From: Fimenecus sp045594645
GTDB lineage: Bacteria > Bacillota > Clostridia > Oscillospirales > Acutalibacteraceae
NCBI GenBank assembly: GCA_045594645.1
Contig: JAZNYY010000059.1
Span: 31,638 to 95,637, forward strand
Direction of reading: 5' to 3'
DNA length: 64,000 bases
Shown here: positions 59,906 through 64,000 of the stretch, in pieces
How the letters are laid out: every line of letters begins with the position of its first letter
How positions within the stretch are numbered: the stretch's first letter is position 1
Position numbers and translations under genes: made by a program
Notes under the pieces: model-generated
Told to the model about the DNA's origin: nothing
Seen by the model: only the letters and a program-made list of their open reading frames with translations
Databases searched by the model: none

Positions 59906-61136
59906 TGTTTATCCTTTCAGCTATAGTGCGTCCTGCAAGTCTGCCCGACGACCACGCCCACTGAAGATTGTATCCGCCACAGTCACCGTCAATATTGAGC
60001 GCCTCACCGCAACAGAAAAGATTATTTACAAGCTTTGATTCCATTGTCTCGGGGTTAAACTGTGAGCAATCAGCACCGCCCGCCGTAACCTGAGCATAGT
60101 CAAAGCTTCTTGAATTTTTGATTTTGATTTTCCAGCACTTGCAAAGCTTTGAAAGTCTTATAATCTCATCATCGCTCATCTCAAAAATCTTGCCGTTAGG
60201 TGCAATTCCGCATTCTTTTAAAAGTGTAATGCAAAGTTGCTTATTCATAAGACCTATAAGCACATTTTCGCAAAGTCCCGTGCCGAATTCTCGGCGGTCA
60301 AATAGGTAATTTTCAACCTGCTCGGCTGTGAAATCGGGGGTAACATCAAGATTTATATGAATATTATTTGATGGTGACATTGAAACATAGCGAGAAAGCT
60401 GCATTATGGGAATTCCTGAAAGACCGTAGTCGGTAAACTGTACCTCACCGTAATTTTCAAGTGCTTTTTCGCCGTCAATTATTAAATCCATTTTACAGAT
60501 TGAGCGCACACCTTTAAGAGCCTTTGTAAACTCGTCACAGTTAAGTGACACAAGTGCAGGCGCAATTGGGGTGATTTTATGCCCCATCATTTTAAGTAAT
60601 TCGTATGCGTCACCATCTGTTCCGTGCACCTTTGCGGCTTTACCGCCACAAGCTACCACCACATAATCAAAACGGTCACGATTATTTACAACGATTTTCT
60701 GTGTAACGCCCGTATCAACAGTTTTAAGGTGAACTGCACGGTAATCGCACAGCGCCTCAACACCAAGACGGTTACACTCAAAACGCAAAGCGTCAAGCAC
60801 CGAAGATGCTTGGTTTGACAAAGGATAAACTCTGCCCTCATCTTCTGTGCGGGTATAAAGACCTAAAGAATTGAAAAATTCAATATTCTTTTCGGGAGTA
60901 AGCGTTTTAAGTGCAAAATCTGCAAAAGCTACATCACCGCGATAGCCGTACTCTGCAGAATTCATATTTGTGAGATTACATCTGCCGTTTCCTGTAACGA
61001 GCAATTTTTTACCCACGCGGGGAAGCTTTTCAACAAGCGTTACTCTTACATTATCTTTATCATTTACATTGTGAAGAAGCTCAACGGCACAAGCAAGTCC
61101 TGATGCTCCGCCACCGATAACTGCAACTTTAATCAA
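59898..61136 (-). CDS. HI0933/YhiN-family flavoprotein
   Basis: A 412-residue FAD-binding protein. The N-terminal motif is VAVIGGGASGLACAVELL, then LVEKLPRVGKKLLVTGNGRCNLTN is a family hallmark, and the C-terminal part has CGEALNIDGDCGGYNLQWAWSSG. The family function is not established. TTG is the start, after AGGGATAAG. It lies three bases from the DtxR-like gene and overlaps the dehydrogenase-like gene, forming a three-gene unit. Confidence 0.9.
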   Translation of the reverse strand: MIKVAVIGGGASGLACAVELLHNVNDKDNVRVTLVEKLPRVGKKLLVTGNGRCNLTNMNSAEYGYRGDVAFADFALKTLTPEKNIEFFNSLGLYTRTEDEGRVYPLSNQASSVLDALRFECNRLGVEALCDYRAVHLKTVDTGVTQKIVVNNRDRFDYVVVACGGKAAKVHGTDGDAYELLKMMGHKITPIAPALVSLNCDEFTKALKGVRSICKMDLIIDGEKALENYGEVQFTDYGLSGIPIMQLSRYVSMSPSNNIHINLDVTPDFTAEQVENYLFDRREFGTGLCENVLIGLMNKQLCITLLKECGIAPNGKIFEMSDDEIIRLSKLCKCWKIKIKNSRSFDYAQVTAGGADCSQFNPETMESKLVNNLFCCGEALNIDGDCGGYNLQWAWSSGRLAGRTIAERINNA

Positions 61137-61139
61137 AGC

Positions 61140-61526
61140 TTATCCCTGCCTTTCAATGTACTCATAAAGCTTTTCAATTGTAACGGGGCTCATTACATGC
61201 TCCATTTTGCAGGCATCATTCTCGGCATTTTCTTCATCAACACCCAAGGTGTTAACAAGGAACTGTTTTATAAGCTTATGACGGCGCAACACATTAGCCG
61301 CATAGCTTTCGCCCGCGGGAGTGATGATTATGTCGCCATAAGTTATGTGCTCTAAAAAGCCATTTTGAGTAAGTGTATTTACTGCACGGTTAACGCTGGG
61401 CTTTGAAACCCCTAAATGCTCGGCAATGTCAGTAAGTCGCACACTACCCTTTTGCTGTGAAAGGACAAAAACTGCCTCAAGATAGTCTTCAAGAGATGAT
61501 GTCATATTGTAAGCTTCGTTTTTCAT
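61140..61526 (-). CDS. DtxR/MntR-family metal-dependent regulator
   Basis: A 128-residue regulator with a winged helix (SLEDYLEAVFVLSQQKGSVR, DIAEHLGVSKPSVNRAVNTL) and the metal/dimer domain RRHKLIKQFLVNTLGVDEENAENDACKMEHVMSP. Metal ligands of the DtxR/MntR type (Glu, Cys, His) are in NDACKMEHV. It lacks the SH3 domain of longer DtxR proteins, as MntR does. It may control metal uptake, possibly feoAB, but no binding site is identified. ATG 61526 has an AAGG ribosome site. Confidence 0.88.
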   Translation of the reverse strand: MKNEAYNMTSSLEDYLEAVFVLSQQKGSVRLTDIAEHLGVSKPSVNRAVNTLTQNGFLEHITYGDIIITPAGESYAANVLRRHKLIKQFLVNTLGVDEENAENDACKMEHVMSPVTIEKLYEYIERQG

Positions 61527-61603
61527 TTTCAATTACCTTTTCAGAAATGTTTAATCATAATATTCTATCACGGTTATTACTTAATAGTCAACACATATAA
61601 AAT

Positions 61604-61639
61604 AAAAAGCCTCGTAAGAACACACCTTACGAGGTTTTT
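61604..61639 (-). terminator. Terminator of the XRE gene at 61643
   Basis: CCTCGTAAG/CTTACGAGG with a 7-base loop and T runs on both sides. Confidence 0.88.
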
Positions 61640-61642
61640 GGA

Positions 61643-61993
61643 TTAATCACTTTGTTCAATAAGATTTTTAAAAAGTAGCTTCTGCTCTTTTTTATCAAGC
61701 AAACGGAATTTAACAATTAAATCTCGCTCTTCTTTAGAAAGCTCTGAAAGATACTTTGGCGCACCGCCTTCATACTCGCTTTCATCGTGGAAATCAAGGT
61801 CATCACGGTCAGTAAAAGCATCAAGTGAAATATTATAAAAATCTGCAAGTTTTTTTATTGTTGCAAAATCAGGACTACGCCTGCCTATTTCATAATTACA
61901 ATAAGCCGAACGGCAAATTCCGAGAACATCCGCAGCCTGCTGTTGCGACAATCCGTTGCGAACTCGAATTTCTTTGAGCTTTCTGTTAATCAA
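61643..61993 (-). CDS. XRE-family regulator
   Basis: A 116-residue regulator. The helix-turn-helix is LKEIRVRNGLSQQQAADVLG, ICRSAYCNYEIGRRSPDF, ATIKKLADFYNISLDAF. The C-terminal part is acidic and then basic-helical (SKEERDLIVKFRLLDKKEQK). TTG is the start, four bases after GAGGTGAT. It is divergent from the alpha/beta hydrolase gene, with repeated GTYGATTAT motifs between them. Confidence 0.9.
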   Translation of the reverse strand: MINRKLKEIRVRNGLSQQQAADVLGICRSAYCNYEIGRRSPDFATIKKLADFYNISLDAFTDRDDLDFHDESEYEGGAPKYLSELSKEERDLIVKFRLLDKKEQKLLFKNLIEQSD

Positions 61994-62002
61994 AAAATCA
62001 CC

Positions 62003-62075
62003 TCAAGTTGATTATACAACGAAAAAAGTCGATTATCAATAAAAATATTGCAAAATTTTGTCGATATGATAGAAT
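62003..62075. promoter_or_regulatory. Divergent promoters with repeated GT(T/C)GAT motifs
   Basis: The minus-strand promoter is TTGATA-17-TATAAT (62011-62039) and the plus-strand one TTGCAA-16-TAGAAT (62048-62075). GTTGATTATACAAC forms a palindrome at 62008, and GTCGATTAT (62029) and GTCGATATGA (62060) repeat its half-site. This looks like the operator of the XRE protein. Confidence 0.6.
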
Positions 62076-62119
62076 ATATGTAAGATGTTATACTAAAAAT
62101 TGATTTAAGGAATGGTTTT

Positions 62120-63163
62120 ATGCCGTATATTATTGGTGGAATTATTGCTTTATTCGTAATTATTCTTTTTGTTGCCGCAGCAAAAATTATGGATATGGCG
62201 GGCATTTCTGCTCGTTGCGAGGGCAACGAAAATCTTAAGTATTTCAAGGCGAAAAGCTTTGATAATCTTAATGCTCGTCCCATAAGCTTTCAGTCTGACA
62301 AAGGTCAAACCCTTAACGGATTTCTTTACAGTAACGCAAAGATTGAAAAATATAAGGCTTTAATAGTCTTTTCACACGGTATGGGTGCGGGGCATCTTGC
62401 ATATACTACAGAAATCAATTATTTCGCTCAAAAGGGTTATTTGGTATTAGCTTTTGACAACACGGGCACCTGCACTTCTGAGGGCAAAAAGCTTAAAGGC
62501 TTTGCACAGGGTATAATTGATTTGAGTTTTGCACTTAAATTTGTTTCTGAACGCGAAGATTTAAACGAATTGCCCGTATTACTTGCAGGTCATTCTTGGG
62601 GCGCTTACAGCGTTTGTAATGTTTCAGCACTCAAGCCCGCAATTGAAATTAAGGGTATTGCGGCATTCTCGCCCTTTAACTCAATGAATAAGCTTCTTCG
62701 TGACGCGGCAAAGCAAAAGACCAAAATCAATTTGAGTATTTTAAGTCCGTTTTTTGATATAATCAATTTTGTTCGCTTCGGTAAAACGGGCATTCTTCGC
62801 ACCTGCGACACAATAAACGGCAATTCAATACCCACACTCATTATGCACGGCGGTAATGATTTGACTGTTACTCTTAAAAACAGTCCCGTTGGCAGAAAGA
62901 ACAGAATTGCAGATAATGAAAACGCAAGAACTGTGCTTTACGAGAGCAAATATCACAATGTTTATCTCGCAAAGGATGCAGAGCAATATATGAATGATAT
63001 TTTTGCTCGTATCGGCTCATTGGGTGAAAACAGCCCCAAGGCTTATGAAATTTATCAAAATATTGACTATGCGCTCATTACAAAAGAAGATTTAACGGTT
63101 ATGGACACCGTAAATGATTTCTTTGAAGAGTGCATTATGAAAAGAGATTTCTTGAGTGAATAA
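62120..63163 (+). CDS. Membrane-anchored alpha/beta hydrolase
   Basis: A 347-residue hydrolase. One N-terminal transmembrane segment (MPYIIGGIIALFVIILFVA) is followed by the fold. SHGMGAGHLAY is the oxyanion region, LLAGHSWGAYS holds the nucleophile Ser, LIMHGGNDLTV the acidic residue and SKYHNVYL the His. The substrate is unknown. AAGGAAT precedes the ATG. It probably forms a unit with the GDSL gene nine bases downstream. Confidence 0.88.
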   Translation: MPYIIGGIIALFVIILFVAAAKIMDMAGISARCEGNENLKYFKAKSFDNLNARPISFQSDKGQTLNGFLYSNAKIEKYKALIVFSHGMGAGHLAYTTEINYFAQKGYLVLAFDNTGTCTSEGKKLKGFAQGIIDLSFALKFVSEREDLNELPVLLAGHSWGAYSVCNVSALKPAIEIKGIAAFSPFNSMNKLLRDAAKQKTKINLSILSPFFDIINFVRFGKTGILRTCDTINGNSIPTLIMHGGNDLTVTLKNSPVGRKNRIADNENARTVLYESKYHNVYLAKDAEQYMNDIFARIGSLGENSPKAYEIYQNIDYALITKEDLTVMDTVNDFFEECIMKRDFLSE

Positions 63164-63172
63164 GGTGAGTTT

Positions 63173-63835
63173 ATGATTTTTGGCAAAAGAAAAACTGATT
63201 ACTCAGCCGTTACCAAATATGACCGTGAAAAAAGTACAAAGCGTGATAATTACCGCATACTGAATGAAGAATATGCCTTACAGTCACAAACTGTTTTATT
63301 GGGTGATTCAATTACTGATTTTTTCAATTGGTATGAATTGTTTTATGATTTTTCAAAGTCAACAGGTCAAGCGGTTTATAACCGCGGAATAAGTGGTGAC
63401 ACAACTGACAGACTTCTTGAAAGACTTCACGACAATGTGCTTAATATAAGTCCTAAAAATGTTGTTTTGCTGATTGGTACAAATGACATTGGCAGGGGTC
63501 TTCCTCTTGAAATGTCAGTGCGTAATGTAGACCTGATTTTAAAAGAAATCAAAGGGGCTTGCCCCGATGCAAATGTGATTTTTCAGGCAGTTTATCCTAT
63601 CAATAAACCAATGCGGTTTAGAAATGAAAAGCGAAGTAATGAAAAAATTTATTCGATGAATGATGAGTTTATTAAATTAAGTGAAAAACACAACTGCATT
63701 TGGCTTGATATCACTGACAAGCTCAAAGACGAAAACGGAAATTTGAAAAAAGAATTCACCTATGACGGATTACACATCAATGTGAATGCATATAAAATCG
63801 TAGCAGAAAATGTTATTCCGTTGTTAAAGAAATAA
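63173..63835 (+). CDS. SGNH/GDSL hydrolase
   Basis: A 220-residue esterase. Block I is VLLGDSITDFFNW with the nucleophile Ser, block II YNRGISGDTTDRLLERL, block III LLIGTNDIGRG, and block V YDGLHINVNAYK with Asp and His. Members de-esterify lipids, polysaccharides or peptidoglycan. No signal peptide is seen. A terminator follows. Confidence 0.9.
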   Translation: MIFGKRKTDYSAVTKYDREKSTKRDNYRILNEEYALQSQTVLLGDSITDFFNWYELFYDFSKSTGQAVYNRGISGDTTDRLLERLHDNVLNISPKNVVLLIGTNDIGRGLPLEMSVRNVDLILKEIKGACPDANVIFQAVYPINKPMRFRNEKRSNEKIYSMNDEFIKLSEKHNCIWLDITDKLKDENGNLKKEFTYDGLHINVNAYKIVAENVIPLLKK

Positions 63836-63838
63836 AAT

Positions 63839-63868
63839 TAAAGTCGGTAGAAATACCGACTTTTTCTT
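63839..63868 (+). terminator. Terminator of the GDSL gene
   Basis: AAAGTCGGTA-gaaa-TACCGACTTT followed by TTCTTTT. Confidence 0.9.
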
Positions 63869-63882
63869 TTTACAGTCACTAA

Positions 63883-64000
63883 ATTTGTCGCCCCATCTTT
63901 GAGGGGGCTGTCGCCGTTAGGCGACTGGGGGAGTAAAGACACGAATACTCCCTCCGTCAACGCTAAAGCGTTCCCACCTCCCTCGCAGAGGGAGGAAAAC
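63883..64000. repeat. CTCCCTC-family composite repeat, cut by window end
   Basis: Stems in series: GTCGCC-gtta-GGCGAC, AACGC-taaa-GCGTT and CCTCCCTC-gca-GAGGGAGG, with the outer GGGGGAGTA and TACTCCCTC. The arrangement matches 42892 and 22349. Confidence 0.72.

Overview
The window reads as a chromosomal segment of a moderately AT-rich, spore-forming Clostridia-type Firmicute, most likely an uncultured gut member of the Oscillospiraceae/Ruminococcaceae. The supporting features are the spoIIAA-spoIIAB-sigF operon, SpoIID, a rplU-prp-rpmA operon with a cleavable L27 leader, the darA(yaaQ)-holB-ricT(yaaT) block, TTG and GTG starts, strong GGAGG or GGTGAT ribosome sites and sigma-A promoters. The lineage is inferred from gene content and was not searched.

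Layout. 2-7.3 kb: glycan genes (GH89 cut by the window edge, a GH13 branching enzyme, a GH51 lipoprotein). 7.4-10.7 kb: a Fur-family regulator with a heavy-metal permease, then a YerC-methyltransferase-Hsp33 operon. 11-15.5 kb: an accessory stretch of unrecognised small membrane proteins, a ribbon-helix-helix protein, and a Ser/Thr kinase divergent from a putative helix-turn-helix protein. 15.6-22.3 kb: ferredoxin, ricT-holB-darA, AEC transporter, citrate synthase, SpoIID. 22.5-26.7 kb: a 1094-residue collagen-like surface protein next to an XRE regulator. 26.8-33.3 kb: aminotransferase, L27/Prp/L21 with leader, nitroreductase, aldolase-like enzyme, tRNA-Arg(CCG), YchF, TcdA-like protein. 33.5-42.8 kb: GH30, a NifX-like protein, an MMPL transporter with a repeat-built ectodomain, Fe-alcohol dehydrogenase, radical SAM, acyltransferase. 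43-50.3 kb: an MBL RNase-like protein, a 54-residue Asn-rich protein, a sialidase-like lipoprotein with a Gfo/Idh/MocA dehydrogenase, and GH2. 50.4-64 kb: feoAB, the sigma-F operon, a DUF5696-type lipoprotein, a PASTA pseudokinase, two flavoproteins, a DtxR/MntR-like regulator, an XRE regulator, an alpha/beta hydrolase and a GDSL esterase.

Together the carbohydrate genes suggest use of host and plant glycans (mucin-type GlcNAc, possibly sialic acid, arabinan and galactan) with glycogen storage. Two metal modules (Fur plus permease; feoAB with a DtxR-like regulator 9 kb away) handle metal homeostasis.

The most unusual material is of three kinds. (1) Most long intergenic gaps are filled with modular palindromic repeats. 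These include two roughly 225-bp elements about 90% alike in opposite orientation, two-hairpin elements bounded by TGTAGGG...CCCTACA, CTCCCTC-type palindromes, and a perfect 26-bp inverted repeat in front of the tcdA-like gene. Stem sequences vary between copies but stay self-complementary. (2) Some proteins have unusual architecture: the collagen/beta-module surface protein, the MMPL transporter with five helical repeats, and the PASTA pseudokinase that has lost all three catalytic positions. (3) Some small genes are easily missed: a 55-residue RHH regulator, a 56-residue ferredoxin and a 54-residue Asn-rich protein. No transposase, phage gene or CRISPR array was seen.
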